DNA of 64,000 nucleotides, from contig CM033108.1 of NCBI GenBank assembly GCA_019321725.1, positions 18,861,799 through 18,925,798 of the forward strand. Reading direction: 5' to 3'. This DNA is from Paulownia fortunei (taxonomy: Eukaryota; Streptophyta; Magnoliopsida; Lamiales; Paulowniaceae). The position numbers were made by a program, and so were the translations under genes. Numbering within the stretch: position 1 is the first letter of the stretch; each line of letters begins with the position of its first letter. The notes beneath the pieces were generated by a model, which did not search any database, was not told where the DNA came from, and saw only the letters and a list, made by a program, of their open reading frames with translations. This document shows, in pieces, positions 23,701 to 36,582 of the stretch.

Positions 23701-26700
23701 CAACTGTTAAAAGATCCCAAGTCTGTCTTCTGATCTCTGAAATTCTTGTAATGGTAAGCAAGGATTGATATGCCACAACTATAATTTACACTTAAATCTT
23801 TAAAGTTAGTAGGTTTGATGTTTTCATGGTTGGTTCTTCGAACTCGACCACTCAATTTATTACAGTAACAGACACGTATCACAAGTTGGACAGGACTTGC
23901 AAATCAGGCCGTTGATGGAACATGGACTGTGGACATCACACGTCTAAGTGGAGAAGTCAGTAAACTGTTGAACATATAGTTAACCATCACTTAAATGTTT
24001 TGCAATGATTTCGCTTTCTACTAGGCGAAATGGGCTAAATGTTTGGGCCAATACCAGTGTCCATGTTATCTAGAGCAGTGGTCATGGTGAGCCATATCAA
24101 ATACAAACAGATGCAAACAAAGGCATTTAAAGAGATGGTGGAAGATCCCAAGAAAAAGTCTGCTCTACAATTCGGAAGCTGAAATCACCATTTGGTGCAA
24201 ATCTTCTTTATAGTTAATCCTTCAGTTCATCAACAAATAATAGCCCCAAAGTTTATTAACGATCTGTAGACTTGACCATCTTTTTGTCTAAGGGCAGTGT
24301 CAATACTGGTAAGGGCGACATGTCTGTGTGAGACAACAACTACTAGAAAAGAGTATTAGACTAGTAGAAAGAAACATCAGACTCTGTCATCCACTCCTAT
24401 AGATAACTTTACTATATGTTTTTCAATTTCTTCCATATTTGTTATTTCGTGAGGGCGACCAATAAAGGATACTACAGACCCACATCAACCAAGGTTTTCA
24501 AACTTCTTTTTCCTCTTTAGAAGTACTATAAAGTTATATTTTATTAAAGGACTGTCACAAAGCTTCTGGCGTCTATACCAGTAAACTAGATTGCTGATTC
24601 TATGTAATGCAGAGAATAAATAGAACAAGTCAAAAGGTAATGTGATACTAGTGCGAAATTTAAAATTTCAAGCCTCATTGATCAAAAGCCACAGAAAAAC
24701 ATGAGCTTCTACCACTTAAAACAGAGAATTGGTTGCTATTCAAATGGGTTATGCTAGAGTGAGAATATGAATGATATAGAAAATGATACCTTAGGGCAAG
24801 ATTCAGTCCCCCATGCCATAGCTGAAATTGCCTGAATAGATATTATCAAATTTTAGTGCCATCAGAAAGAGTATTCCCACATACAGAACATATACTGAAA
24901 ATATACAACAGTCTGACCTGAGCACCTCCGGCTTTAAGAATATGAGTCACGCCCGCTTTCTTAGCACAATAAAGAACCTCCTACAAGCAAACAATGCCTG
25001 GTGAGCCATGTAAAATCAACGTTGTATTAAGTCAAGAGGAGAACAGCTACCTTACAAATGCTTCCGTCTTGAGCAGGAGGAGTTGCAAGAACAATAGTTT
25101 TACACCCAGCAATCTGAGCAGGCTGATTTAGGAAACAAATATCAGTGAAGTCAACTAAAATCATAGACACAGTTTAATAGTCCATGAAAACAGCAGAAGT
25201 GTTAATCAAGTCATCGTACAACTGAAAGCATCAGAGCAGTTGAAGGCAAAACAGCAGTCCCACCAGGAACATAAAGACCTACAGATGAAATGCTCCGTGC
25301 CACTCTTTTACATCTAACACCCTGGAAAAATAGACAGGGCAAGTCCAAAATGAACCAGGAACAAAACACAGGACTACAATAAAACATAGCACCACTTACT
25401 TCCATGTTCTCCACTATTTTCTCAACTGGCTTCTGTGCGGCGTGAAAAGCAAAAATATTATTGTAAGCCACATCAAATGCTTCTTGAACAACTGGATCAA
25501 GCTAATCAAGGAAATAAGTGGTAGTTAGAGATTGTACAACTTGAAGTCAACTAGAATGTAAATCGTTCACTTAGTATAGCATGATCGATTCCTAAACACA
25601 GAATTCAAGATTTTGTATAGAGAACATATACCACTGGATCTGGAAGATCGTTGACATTCTCGACCATGCTGTCTAGTTCGACTTTGTCAAAGCGCATTGT
25701 ATAGCTGTACCCCAAAAAAGAAATAGGTGTTATTTATCCATGACTGCAGGAATTGAAAATTGAGCCAAAGCACTCAATGTCAAAAATAATAAACTAGAAA
25801 TGCATGTAGGCATGAGACCATGAATCATTTTCCAGGCCACCGAAGTCCTTTATGTTCTATTATTGGTTAAATTGTGATGCCTGAGTTAACTTGGACACTT
25901 CTAACAAAGAACAGCCAACTTCCCCAATAAGAAATCTTGGTTCTTGTTCAAGTAAATAAAGGAAAAGATTCAAAGCGATAAATATTATTTATATGCCCTT
26001 TTGGATTGACAATTAAGGAAAACAACAAGAAACAAGCTCTTACAAAAACATCCAGTTTGATGCAGCTGCATACAAAAATTTATTCCATTTGTTAATAGGT
26101 GGATTTGACAAAACTCTTATGTTTCAAGTTCGTTAATAGGTGGATGATACAGAAACTCTTTCTTCCTTGTTCTTTTATTCAAATCTCATAACTACAACCA
26201 TTCTAATCCCATTCTTAAGAAACCAGGAGATCCTGATTTAGAAAACCTAACCAGTCCTTGATTCCAGAACAAAACTAACCACAAAACCCATGGCAGCTGT
26301 TATCTTCACCTACAAAGGCTTAAAGAAAATTTTCTTTTGTAACCTAATTCAAACCATAAACCACTGCAATAATTTTCATGTTCTTTTCCAGTTACCAACA
26401 CTGCCCTCACGATTTTTACCCAACCACTATAAACCCCATAAATTCTGTCCGTTGTCAATCAATAATATACTGGCATAAATTTAAGATTGTATGATCTTTT
26501 CCCAAACATATCAGACATAACAAAATAATATAAAATCAGAGTGGAGTAGAGAAATACTGACTCCTTAACTGCTGCATCACCTCTACTCCGTATGTCATCA
26601 ACAATGGGCTGAACCTGATTAAATATCAATGCCAATAGAATTATTGGCCAATAGTTCAAAAGGTTGACATGATATAATCCTGGGTTTTCCCTTGATAAGT

Positions 26701-28084
26701 CTTAGAAAACAAAACACACATTTCAACTAATAAGTTGACAATCAGCTTAGCAACATCAGGCTCACCACATTGAAAATGGATGAAAAATCAATTCGGGGAC
26801 GAGCTTTGAGGCTATCAACCTCAGTCCTACTGAGATCCGACAGCTTATAGGACTTCATCAAACAATTTGGAGTGCAATGAAGAAATCCTGCAGTCCATAA
26901 CAAGACCACAACATGAGAAAGAGGGAAGATAGATTCAATGACCGAATTCAATAAAATATGAAAACAGTAATCTTATCCTAGTTATTCCAATATCACAAAA
27001 ATGCTGAAAGATGTAACCTCGTAAACATAAGCTTTCTCATAGAGCTAAAAATAGAACCATTAAGAGACTCACTATTATACTAAGTAAGCAATAGCTAGTC
27101 GACCAACCCTCAGTTCTATAGTTAAAAACCTCTTGAATATTCAATTGTCAAAAGATGCAACACTCAAAGTCACATCGTTTTGTCATCCTACACCGTCTTT
27201 TAGATAACATACATACTTGGTCGAGAAACTTTAGGATATTCAGATTAGACTTACTAATGATAAATTAGGACTGAGGACAAGAACTTGGAATTCAAAGTAA
27301 AAGAAAAAAAAGCAAACAAATTTAAGTAGGGTCATTTCTTATTTCAAATCTGATGCCCCAGATTCAAGCTCCCAAACAGAGTCCTAAAGAGACCAAGCTA
27401 TCAATCCAGCTAAGCCTGAAATGCCCTAGATTATATAAAAAATGCTTTAGTAACACTTTGAAATAAAAATTACATACAGAGGCATAAAAGGAATTATTTT
27501 GAGTAGTGCATGAAATTAATGCAAGGAATCGAATAATGAGTTATCAGGTCAATCACAACTAAGTCTTTCTTTCAAAACAAGCAAAACCAAGCACAAGAAA
27601 TTGTGAAAACAAGGCCAAACCCACCGCATTCTTAATATGGCATCATACATTGGGTTCACATTTACTTTGTCAAAATCTTTTATGGTTAAACAAAAGTAAA
27701 ATCAACAAATTAATCTACTCATAAAAATTACAAGACTTCCCTGCCTCAAAACTGAAGTTATTCAAATTGTTTCAACCAAATTTTCGACACATTTTCACCG
27801 AGCCAGGTCTAGATGTATAACATAAAAGAAACACCCAGAAATGCTGCATTCCGTGCTTCAGAGATTCCACTAACACCAATAAATGCAGGCTATAAAATTA
27901 CGCTATCAGAAAACCAAAAGAAAATGCCAAATCAATCCTCAAACTGTAGCATTTCTGCTTAGATGGGCATTTTCAACTTACGCCGCTGAGAATAAGAGGA
28001 TAATCGATATTCAGTTCTTTTCGTGGCTGCAAACTCAAAAGCCAAACCACAGCTCCGATTGAAAGAAAGAAGTCTACAGTCCAT
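17725..28084 (-). CDS. HISN8: Histidinol dehydrogenase, plastid histidine biosynthesis, 14 exons
   Basis: HDH carries out the last two oxidations of histidine synthesis, L-histidinol to L-histidine, using NAD+ and Zn2+ in plastids. Exons, 5' to 3' on the - strand: 28084-27982, 26887-26766, 26614-26562, 25704-25632, 25501-25400, 25321-25220, 25122-25051, 24980-24918, 24831-24790, 23084-23025, 22916-22806, 22435-22265, 18745-18655, 18008-17725. The sum is 1449 nt, or 482 residues, near the size of plant HDH (about 466). All junctions are GT-AG and in phase. The family signature [15 protein letters not shown]...AADLLSQAEH spans exons 11-12 and carries the Zn-ligand Gln and His. The catalytic Glu-His is in YAPEHLI (exon 13). 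The Zn-ligand Asp is in [15 protein letters not shown] and a His in GLDAHK (exon 14). The start [11 protein letters not shown] opens a Ser/Arg-rich transit-like region before [10 protein letters not shown]. The gene looks intact. Confidence 0.96.
18841..19079. mobile_element. Short TIR element (MITE), 239 bp
   Basis: The left end AGGTTGCATTTGCATTGAAGG pairs with the right end CCTTCCTTCCAAATGCAACCT as imperfect terminal inverted repeats. The interior repeats GGATTTCAAATCC-like palindromes. No clear target duplication was found, so the superfamily is open. Confidence 0.75.
19276..20880. mobile_element. 1.6-kb foldback element with subrepeat-bearing arms
   Basis: The left arm (19276-about 19775) and right arm (about 20300-20880) are imperfect reverse complements. 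The outer end TAAATAAATATCCTAATAA matches the reverse of the right end, TTAATAGGATATTTGTTTA. Further in, a landmark before ATTATTGTTRGAACA and then CTTCTTTC is shared by both arms. Each arm contains repeated units of roughly 35-40 bp built on GATAAACATGAGAATTAACC (left arm) or its complement (right arm). A distinct MITE sits near the centre. No target duplication was recognised and no protein is encoded. Confidence 0.75.
19774..20180. mobile_element. MITE with GAGGGTGTTTGGC ends, nested in the foldback
   Basis: The element at 19777-20177 begins GAGGGTGTTTGGCTAAACTT and ends with the reverse complement of GAGGGTGTTTGGCTGAGCTT. TAT flanks both sides (19774-19776 and 20178-20180), a 3-bp duplication compatible with PIF/Harbinger. 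The interior has many copies of AGCTTATAAG. GGTGTTTGG-type ends are widespread in plant MITEs. Confidence 0.8.
21559..21710. repeat. 76-bp tandem duplication
   Basis: Two units (21559-21634 and 21635-21710) start TAATAATTAAGTTGGTAA and end TAGACTACCCTACAA. They differ at only a few positions. They lie in the long HDH intron, outside the foldback. Confidence 0.9.
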
Positions 28085-29491
28085 TAACACCAAACCTTCA
28101 ATACAATTGATTGATTTACGAATTAAAACAGCAATTTACTCAATGAGATTGACTGTTACAAATTCAAGATGGATATTTTGGGAGGGTTTTAAGCTTACCT
28201 TTAAAGAGACTGGAAAAGAAAAAGAGGCCACTGATTGGGAGTTGCGGAGAGGTGTAAATAATTATGAAAAACGAGTACTACGGACTGTTTGGTGAGTCGG
28301 TTTTTTAACAAGTTTCAAAATGGACGAATTATGAAACATCCCATCATTTTTTATTTATTTTTTGTACTATAATTTTTTTTATAAAAATGTATTTACTTTG
28401 CCTTATAACTATATAAATATTCTTTCTCATTTTTCATTGTCGAGGATAAAAAGACTAATGATAATTTTATTTTAATTCTATTTGCTTTTGGGGTTCACAT
28501 AAATCTTTACGAATGTTATAAAATATTTTTTTATGCATGTAAAATTTACAAAATAGAGTAGTTAATTCTTGAACTGTTTTAAAGCGTATGAATGAGATAA
28601 ATTAGGTCGAACCTAAAATTAAAATCTATAACAGTGAAGGTGATGATAGGTACAATTAGAATAATGTCAAAATTATAGCAAATTTTTAAGTTCATACAAA
28701 TTACAAGAATTAATATCCTAAATTCCTAATGCCACTCTCTTTTTCTCTTGTCATTATTGTTTTTTCAAAAAATAAAAAAAAATGAGTCAAGCAGAGACAA
28801 GGTAATACCGCTCCTAATCTCTTTTTCTCTCTTCATTGTTTTTTCAGCGAAAATGTAGCCACTTAAGGTGACTAAAAATTGTAGAATTGCAATACGAGGA
28901 TTGGGCAACATTTTTAGAATGAGTAGTTTACTCTTTCCTGGCAATGATATTTAGGAGTAATGTCTTGAGGTTAACAATGAGTAGGTCACTATTTTTGTTC
29001 GCTATGTAATCTTTTTTCTTTAAACCTGATTTAGAATGTTAAATTGTTGACTTCTTGTTGGATTTAGGGGTTTTAAAAAAAATCGTACAGTATGTATTTT
29101 TGTTTTTAATTATTTAAACCATTTTAGTATATTGATTATCAATTTTGACATATGTATGAAATTATTGGTTGGATTGTGATAATTGAACCATTAACTTTGA
29201 TTCGATTGATTGTTTAATCGGATGATTGATCCGAGGTTTAAACCATTGCATCAAGTATGCCAAAAATTATACTCCCTAGTCCCACAAAGAATATCATTTT
29301 GACTTTTTATAGAAAATAAGAAATTCCAAAATTGTTCTTACAAAAAAAAAAAAATGTGTATTGTTTAAATTTTACAACTAGACTTTCCATTCGAATAACA
29401 ACGCATGTTTATTTACTACTTAAAATTTGAAAGAACCCCAAAATTAACTCCTTAACTATAGCGCCCGCATTATATGTTGACATATTGTGTT
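28085..29491. promoter_or_regulatory. HDH upstream region and spacer to the first Copia element
   Basis: The first 250 bp upstream of the HDH start should hold its 5' UTR and core promoter on the - strand. A GTAAGC donor-like site at about 28195 (gene strand) followed by a TTTGTAACAG acceptor-like site could mark a 5' UTR intron, but this is unproven. The rest is AT-rich with no gene or element end that I can support. Confidence 0.4.
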
Positions 29492-29496
29492 CATTG

Positions 29497-29797
29497 TATT
29501 ATGACACATGTCCAATATATATGTACTTTAGCATGTTATACCAAGTATCATGTGTGTGTGGCCTTGTTGTGATCCTATTTAGATGTCAAGTGGCAAGAAT
29601 ATAGATGTTCTAGATTTGTGACAAGTATTATGATATTTGCTATAAATAGTTGGCAATTATGTAGAGATTTTATAAGAGAAAAAATGTATAAAAAATGTGT
29701 AGTTATATCTGACAATCTAAAAATATAATGATATATTAGTGTGTTTTTTATTATTTCTCACACTCACAGTTGTATTAAATAGAGGTTATTTATAACA
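29497..29797 (+). repeat. 5' LTR of Copia element 1
   Basis: The LTR begins TATTATGACACATGTCC and aligns throughout with 41968-42276. Shared landmarks are TACCAAGTATCATGTGTGTG, AGAGAAAAAATGTATA and AATGATATATTAGTGT. It is followed by TTATCAACATGAG, close to the TTATCAGCACGAG tRNA primer site of many plant Copia elements. The two LTRs differ at many sites, so the insertion is old. Confidence 0.85.
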
Positions 29798-29889
29798 CAT
29801 TATCAACATGAGATTTTACTCGAGAAAGGTTCGTAAAATTAAGTTTGAATTTCTTTATATAAATTTTTACTTACTTTGTTTTGCAGAAA

Positions 29890-31062
29890 ATGGCTGGAAT
29901 TGAAAAACAAAAATTTTAGATCCTAGATATTCACATTAACTATCTATCATGGTGCCTAGATACCAAACTACATATTCAGGAATTGGACCTTGCAAAAATG
30001 CTGAATTATGTGGATATTGAAAAGCCAAATGGTAGAGATGAGGTGAATGCTGTGATATTTATATATCAACATCTATCAAAGGATCTGAAGGATGAACATA
30101 TATAGATTGAAATGTCATATGAGATTTGGCATAAACTTAAGGACATATTTGATCACACCAGGACTGTGATACTCCCGCGGGCACAATATGATTAGTAGCA
30201 TCTGAGGCTGCAGGACTTTAAGTCTGTTGCTGAATATAATTCAACATTATTCAAGATTGAATCCAGATTAGCTCTTTGTGGAATAAAATTATTAGAAAAT
30301 GATAAATTAGAGAATACTTTCTCTACAATACATGCCTCGAACATGGTGCTCCAACAACAATATAGACAACGCCAGTTTAAAACATACTCTGAATTAATTT
30401 CTGTTCTTCTCACTGCAGAGAAGACAAATGAGTTGTTGTTAAAGAATCATGAATTGTGACTTCTCTGGATCTCAAGCAGTGCCTGAAGCACATGCTAATT
30501 CCAATAGATCAATAGGTTGATTTAGAGGCTGTGAGTATAGATTCGGGCGTGGTGCCCATAGGGTTGGTGGATGTGGTGGTCCCTGTCGAGATGCTCGCAG
30601 AGATGACCATGGCGAATGTAATTATTTATGCCGAGATGATTATTCGTTCAGGTAGACTTGCCTAGATGATTATATTTATCTGGTTAGACAGAGGCAATCA
30701 GTTCAGAAAAATTATGATAAAGGCAAGATGCCTGCGGAGAGACCTGACGATAATATTTGTAACAGATGTGGGATTGACTGGACACTGGGCTAAAGTTTGT
30801 CGAACTACCCAACACCTGGTAGACCTATATCAGGCTTTAAAGAAAAATAAAGGAAAAAGTGTCCAAACACATGCAACTGAGACAGTAGGGTCATTTGCTA
30901 TTGTTGAGGCCAACACATCTGAGATCATGCGTGATCAAACTCCTATCTAGGATAGAAAGTCCCTTGAGTTGCCAGATTTCTTTAAGGATCTTGATTCTGC
31001 GACACAAGGTGACAAGTGGTGGCAACATACCCAAACTTAGGGTTTTTATAATTATGAGCAAC
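29890..31062 (+). pseudogene. Copia element 1 gag with zinc knuckle, broken
   Basis: The frame starts at the ATG at 29890 (MAGIEKQKF, then a stop). It continues with YEIWHKLKDIF and SVAEYNSTLFKIESRLALCG, typical of the Copia gag (UBN2) domain. A CCHC zinc knuckle is recognisable near 30765-30800 (CNRCG, frameshift, TGHWAKVC). There are in-frame stops at about 29918, 30104 and 30194 and later frameshifts. The capsid function is lost. Confidence 0.8.
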
Positions 31063-32243
31063 ATCTCCACAGATGTCATATTTAGTTGATTCAAGTACCT
31101 ATGGAAAGTCAACACATATAGATATAATTCGTATGAAGATACCAAAAGCTATTTCGGACAAGAAGGCGGTCAAAAATTAGTTTAAAGAGGCTGTAGATAT
31201 TGAAGATAGAAAGTTCAGTGCCTTGTTGTACCAGACTGTCCAGTCAGCACCTACACATTGCCACGCAGATAAAAGGGGCAAAATGGGTTTTTGCCCTATT
31301 TAGGGCTTCTCCCATTTAATTTTAAGAACCCCAAAGAGCCTCCAAAGATATTCTGGACATAGAGAGGTATTCTTAGATAGAAAGGTGCTGCTAGATATAG
31401 AGCTATTATTGGAAGAGAAAGAATGTCATTCTTGGAGATAAGGAGAGCTTCAACCATTTCTTCCACTTTACAAATTGGTGAACAATTTCCATACTCTTTC
31501 TTATGTATTTCTTGAAGTTATATTCATACATGATGAACTAAACATTTCTTTCTAGAGGGTGATGTAACCTTATTTGATCATATTTTTTGAATTCCAAATA
31601 TTATTAGTTCAAGTTATTCATCTTATTTGTGTTATCTTGTTTAGTATTGCATCTTGATTATTTGGCCATTAATTAAGAGTGTTTGATGTATGAGATTCGA
31701 TACTCGATAAATAGAATATTATACATGATCATAAAGATAACATAACCTAGGAATCATACAGTTGAGAAACTTATAAAATCTTTGAAGTTTTGAAAAAGAA
31801 TTCATTGAACCTTTGTAGAGTTTTATTCTTGAGTTTTATAGAGATATTGAAATTCATATTAAAACTCATAATCAATTCGGCACTCGAGAGAGGAAATTAA
31901 TTAGCTTAGGAATTCTTGACTTACATATATTGTTGACTTGAATTAGTATGTTTTGGAAGAAAGAACATATGTGATAATTAGGTGAGTTATTCCTCTAGAA
32001 TTTCTTATTCATAAGGTATTTGTTGTATTACTTTTAAGAACTCTAGTTTTATCTTTGCAATTTTTATCTTATTCTACTTTATTTACCAATCATCACTTGA
32101 TTTTTTAAATAAAATTAGGACTATTTAAACTACAATACTTGCTATATTTTTTTTATTACAATCCTTGTGGATACGATATTCAACTCATCGTTGTATTAAA
32201 ACTTGACACCGTGCACTTGCGGTTTGCAAAATATATCACGCAC
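31063..32243 (+). repeat. Gypsy LTR copy A, 5'-truncated
   Basis: It aligns with 35280-36462 from ATCTCCACAGATGTCATATT to the end, so about 390 bp of the LTR start are missing. It ends near ACCGTGCACTTGCGGTTTGC and is followed by the primer site TGGCATCGTTGCTGAGGATTG at 32250. Confidence 0.8.
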
Positions 32244-32249
32244 AAATTT

Positions 32250-32270
32250 TGGCATCGTTGCTGAGGATTG
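32250..32270 (+). other. Gypsy primer-binding site
   Basis: The sequence is a mutated form of TGGCGCCGTTGCCGGGGA, the tRNA primer site seen after LTRs of Tat/Athila-type elements (tRNA-Asp, as I recall). A parallel copy is at 36469. Confidence 0.7.
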
Positions 32271-32389
32271 TTTTATCATAATTGCATTAATATTGTTATG
32301 ACTTAGTCTTGATTTTTAGATTGTTTTTACTTTCTTCCCATATTTTGATGAATGTCTTGTGTTGCATTAGGTTATATGTATTTGTATGC

Positions 32390-33300
32390 ATAAGGCTAAG
32401 AGTCTTGAGGTGATAGCTACTAATAGCTGTCAATGGCCTTCCAAGAGGTCTTCCATTGAAAATATTGTCGATTGTTCTTGAGGTAGATCTGTTTACACAA
32501 CTTGTTGCCTAAATTTCTTCTCTTTCTAACCAATTTGCAGCTTGGACTTCTTATGAAGCTTCTCAAGGAATAGATTCCATGGCATCTACTAGCACTTCAT
32601 TTATGGAAACCAGAATTGAGAAAAAGGCATCACTGGAAGATTTGCTAATCACTTTCATTGGTGAAACGAGAGCCTGATTTAATAATAATGAAGCAAAGAT
32701 AGACGATATTGAGACTCAATTGGGGCAGATAGCTTCAAGTTTAGGAGCTCAAATGAAATCAATAGAAACTTAAATTGGATAACTTGCTACTGAAATTAAT
32801 GCTAAAAAATATAAAGAAAACTTTTCAAGTGATATGAAAATCAATCCAATGGAGCATTGCAAAGTCATCTAACAACAACAAATCAAGAAGTGCAAAACTA
32901 TTAAAAAGTGTAATGCCATCTTACAAGAGAAGCCACCTCAAGTGCTACCTAATTCAAGAAGTTTCATTATCCCCTATTTAATTGGAAACTCCACTAGTGA
33001 AATAGCATTATGTGATCTAGATGCAAGCACTAATTCAATTTCATTGTTTAATTTCAAAAAGCATGCATGAGATGAAGCAAAGCCTACTAGGGTGACTCAA
33101 GATATGCTTGGTAATGGTGACCAATTCTTGTGCTCTGCATTTTTTTTTATTTTTAATATGAAAAAATATAGGTACATCTTTACCGTGTTTGGAAGACCAT
33201 TCGCAGTAATAGGGGATACACTTATTCATGTCCAAAAAGCCTTGATGCTACTCCAAATCATCATCGCCTTGCCTAATCGGAAGGATCACTTACACTCTTA
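32390..33300 (+). pseudogene. Gypsy gag-protease remnant with internal deletion, copy 1
   Basis: Decayed gag sequence (SCQWPSKRSSIENIV and a SLSNQFAAWTSYEASQG-like stretch) runs into LEDLLITFIGETRA. It then reaches a retropepsin-like ALCDLDASTNSIS, where family members read ALCDLGASINLMP. It jumps to GRPFAVIGDTLIHVQKAL, corresponding to the later RPFLATGRTLIDVQKG of the protease. Several stops are present. The same joins occur in the 36583-37497 copy. Confidence 0.72.
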
Positions 33301-33379
33301 GAGCACACAAAGATGTGGCATGATAAACACTTATTTTTAGATCCGGGATGAGTAAAGAAGACAGTCTAGCTACAGACTT

Positions 33380-34889
33380 TAAACAAAGCGCTTCTTGGGA
33401 GGCACCCAAGCTCTCTTTGCTTGTTTTCGTGTGTGTTGTTTTATTTCTTGTTATTAGTGTGTTGTTTTATATCATGATGATTGTTTCTTGACATTTTACT
33501 CATTTTTGCAGGCTAAATGCTGAAAATATAAAAAAAGGTAGGGTTTTAATTCCGAAAGAATACCACCCATTTTCAAGAAAGTCCTCTAATTTTACAATTC
33601 TCTCAGTCATTGAGGACAATGCTTATATTAAGTTTGGGGGAGAGTTTAAGATAATTGTCTTGTTGTTTGAGACATTTAATGCTTATTTGTAGTTTGTTTT
33701 AGTTTATTGATTTGTTTAGTTTATTGATTGTCAAGTTTAGTGATCAACAATGTACATGTTAAAAAAAAGTAAATATTAGAATATATACATTTGTTTACAT
33801 GTCTAAACATAAAAAAATTGATTTATTTACTTTATGAGGTTTTGTGAATATTGATGCACTAAGTAGTTTGTTGAGTTATATTTAATTATTTAGAGACAGT
33901 TTATAAGGTCTAATTATTTTTTAAATGATCCCACCAACCTCTAAAACTTGCTTGATCACTAGTAGAGGCGAAATCCTAGGTGGCATAGCATTAATAAAAT
34001 GATTTAGGCCATTTTTGGACCGTTTGAGCATTTCAAGACAACTTATACTTGAATTATTCCCTAGTGTCCCCTCTTGAGCCTATTTGAAATAATTTTTTAG
34101 ATACTCTATACACATTATCGAGCTTTATGAAAAAATAATCTAATATTCTACCATTTTTCATCTTATTTACATAATCATTCTTGAATGAATTGTTGTATTA
34201 AAAAAAAAAGAAGCAAAAAAAAAAAAAAACAAAGAGAAGAAAAGATTGAAAAATGATGAAAATAAAGAGATTATGAATTGAGGTGTATGATTTGAACTTC
34301 TTAAAACAAATAGACCCCCATTACATACAACAAAAGAAATAAGTTTTGGGGTAATCCAAGATCAAAAAGAAGAATCGGATGTTCAATAAAGAAAAAATGA
34401 AGGGATTGATGAAGAAGTTGGTATTCATTCGTAAAAGTTTTAGTATAATTGTATGAAATGGGTAAATTTTAGCTACAATTTTCCATATATTCCTACCATT
34501 ACCCAAGCCTCACAATACAAGCTTTGGAAGTCCTTTTAATCTTTGATGTTATGATCTACCTATATTAGTGGAGACTAGTGTGAAAAACAAGTCTATGAAG
34601 TTTGGTAAACACTTCAAAAGTGGGTCAAATATGAGTAGTTGGCTTTATAAACCTATTCGAATGATAAATAAAATTTGATAAACTACTACTTTCACACTTA
34701 CACACACAAGACCATGAAATTAAGTGAAACTAATATACATGTTAACATGTAAACTTGGTATATTTTTCTAATCTTTTGAGATGAAAAAAAAATCTTTATC
34801 GACTTTGGTTACCATTCATAGAGGGGTTGTTATTGAGAATTTCATGTTTGATGCTTGAGTACAAGTAAATCTTCAAGTTTGTGGGTATT
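33380..34889 (+). other. Gypsy 3' non-coding internal region
   Basis: It contains AGCGCTTCTTGGGAGGCACC near 33390, a hallmark just after pol in Tat/Athila-type elements, and GAGGACAATGC...AAGTTTGGGGGAG at 33610-33650. It runs to a purine/G-rich tract directly before the full LTR at 34890. No coding sequence is visible. The equivalent region lies on the - strand at 53976-55117. Confidence 0.75.
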
Positions 34890-36462
34890 TGATAAGTTGG
34901 TTTTTATACCAATAATTCATATACCTTTTGATTAATATTTAGTTTGTTTTCAAGTATTTTTTCTACTTTTTATCCATTTAGTTTGAAATTTTGTAGGTAA
35001 TGACAAAAGGAGAAGAAAATGGAAAGAAACCGAAGGCTTCGTTGAAATGTTGAAGAATCTAAATTGTGGTGCTACTGATGACAGTTTTTATATTTCAATC
35101 ATAACACTTTGCTCAAATATGATTTTGAATTAATTCTTGAACCACTATAAAGCCAATCCATAACTTCTATATTTACCACAAAATCCAATTCTGTTGAAGT
35201 CAATGAGAAAAACCAAGTTTAAAAATCAGCACTGAGCAGAAATTTTTGGCTATGACACATCATGGTATTTCAAGCATAAATATCTCCACAGATGTCATAT
35301 TTAATTGATTCAAGTACCTATGGAAAGTTAATACATAGGGATGAAATTCGTATGAAGACCACAAAAGCCATTTAGGACTATAAAGTGGTCAAAAATTTAT
35401 TTAAAGAGGCTATAGATGCTGAAGATAGATAGTTAAGTGCCTTATTGTGCCAGGTTATCCAGTTAGCACCTACGGGTTGTCACATAGATAAAAAGGGCAA
35501 AGTGGGTTTTCTAACCTATTTAAGGCTTCTCCCATCTGATTTTAAGGACCCCAAAAAGTCTCTAAAGGTATTCTAGATGTGGAGAGGTATTCTTGGACAG
35601 AAAAGTGCTGCTGGACAGAGAGCTATTCTTGGAAGAGAAAGAATGTCATTCTTGGAGACAAGGAGAGCTTCAACCAAATCTTCCACTTCACAAATTGGTG
35701 AAAAATTTCCATGATCTTTCTTATGTATTTCTTGAAGTTATATTCATACATGATGAACCACACATTTCTTTCTAGAGGATGATGTAACCTTATTTGATCC
35801 TATGTTTTGAATTCCAAATATTATTAGTTCAAGTTATTCATCTTATTTGTGTTATCTTATTTAGTATTGCATCTTGATTATTTGATCATTAATTGAGAGT
35901 GTTTGATGTATGAGATTCGATACTCAAAAAAGAGAATATTATACATGATCATAAAAATAACATAATTTAGGAATCATAGAGTTGAGAAACTTATGAAACC
36001 TTTGAAGTTTTGAAAAAGAATTCATTGAACCTTTGTAGAGTTTTATTCTTAAGTTTTTATAGAGATATTGAAATTCATATTAAAACTCATAATCAATTCG
36101 GCACTCGAGAGAGGGAATTAATTAGCTTAGAAAATCTTGACATACATGTATTATTGACTTGAATTAGTATGTTTTGGAAGGAAGAACATATGTGATAATT
36201 AAGTGAGTTATTCCTCTAGATTTCTTATTCATAAGGTGTTTGTTGTATTACTTCTAAGAACTCTAGTTTTATCTTTGCAATTTTTATCTTATTCTACTTT
36301 ATTTATCAATCGTCACTTGATTTTCTAGATAAAATTAGAACTATTTGAACTACAATACTTGCTGTAATTTTTATTATAATCCTTGTGGATACGATATTTA
36401 ACTCACCATTATATTAAAACTTAACACCGTGCACTTGTGGTTTGCAAAATATTTCATGAATA
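34890..36462 (+). repeat. Gypsy LTR copy B, full length, about 1.57 kb
   Basis: It starts TGATAAGTTGGTTTTTATAC and ends near TATTTCATGAATA. It is followed at 36469 by the primer site TGGCACCGTTACCGATGATTG. It aligns with A, C and, in reverse, with 52148-53975. A short open frame at 35593-35775 within it recurs in the other copies and looks like chance conservation. Confidence 0.85.
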
Positions 36463-36582
36463 AATTTTTGGCACCGTTACCGATGATTGTTTATCATAAT
36501 TGCATTAATATTGTTATGACTTAGTTTTGATTTTAGTCTAGATTGTTTTACTTTCTTCCTATATTTTAATGAATGTTTTGCG

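Noticed and set aside
35593..35775. Recurring short frame in the Gypsy LTRs (also at 38434 and 52852), possibly a conserved small protein
   Set aside because: The frames lie inside LTR U3-like sequence, start at different points and contain breaks in other copies; conservation is that of the LTR itself.
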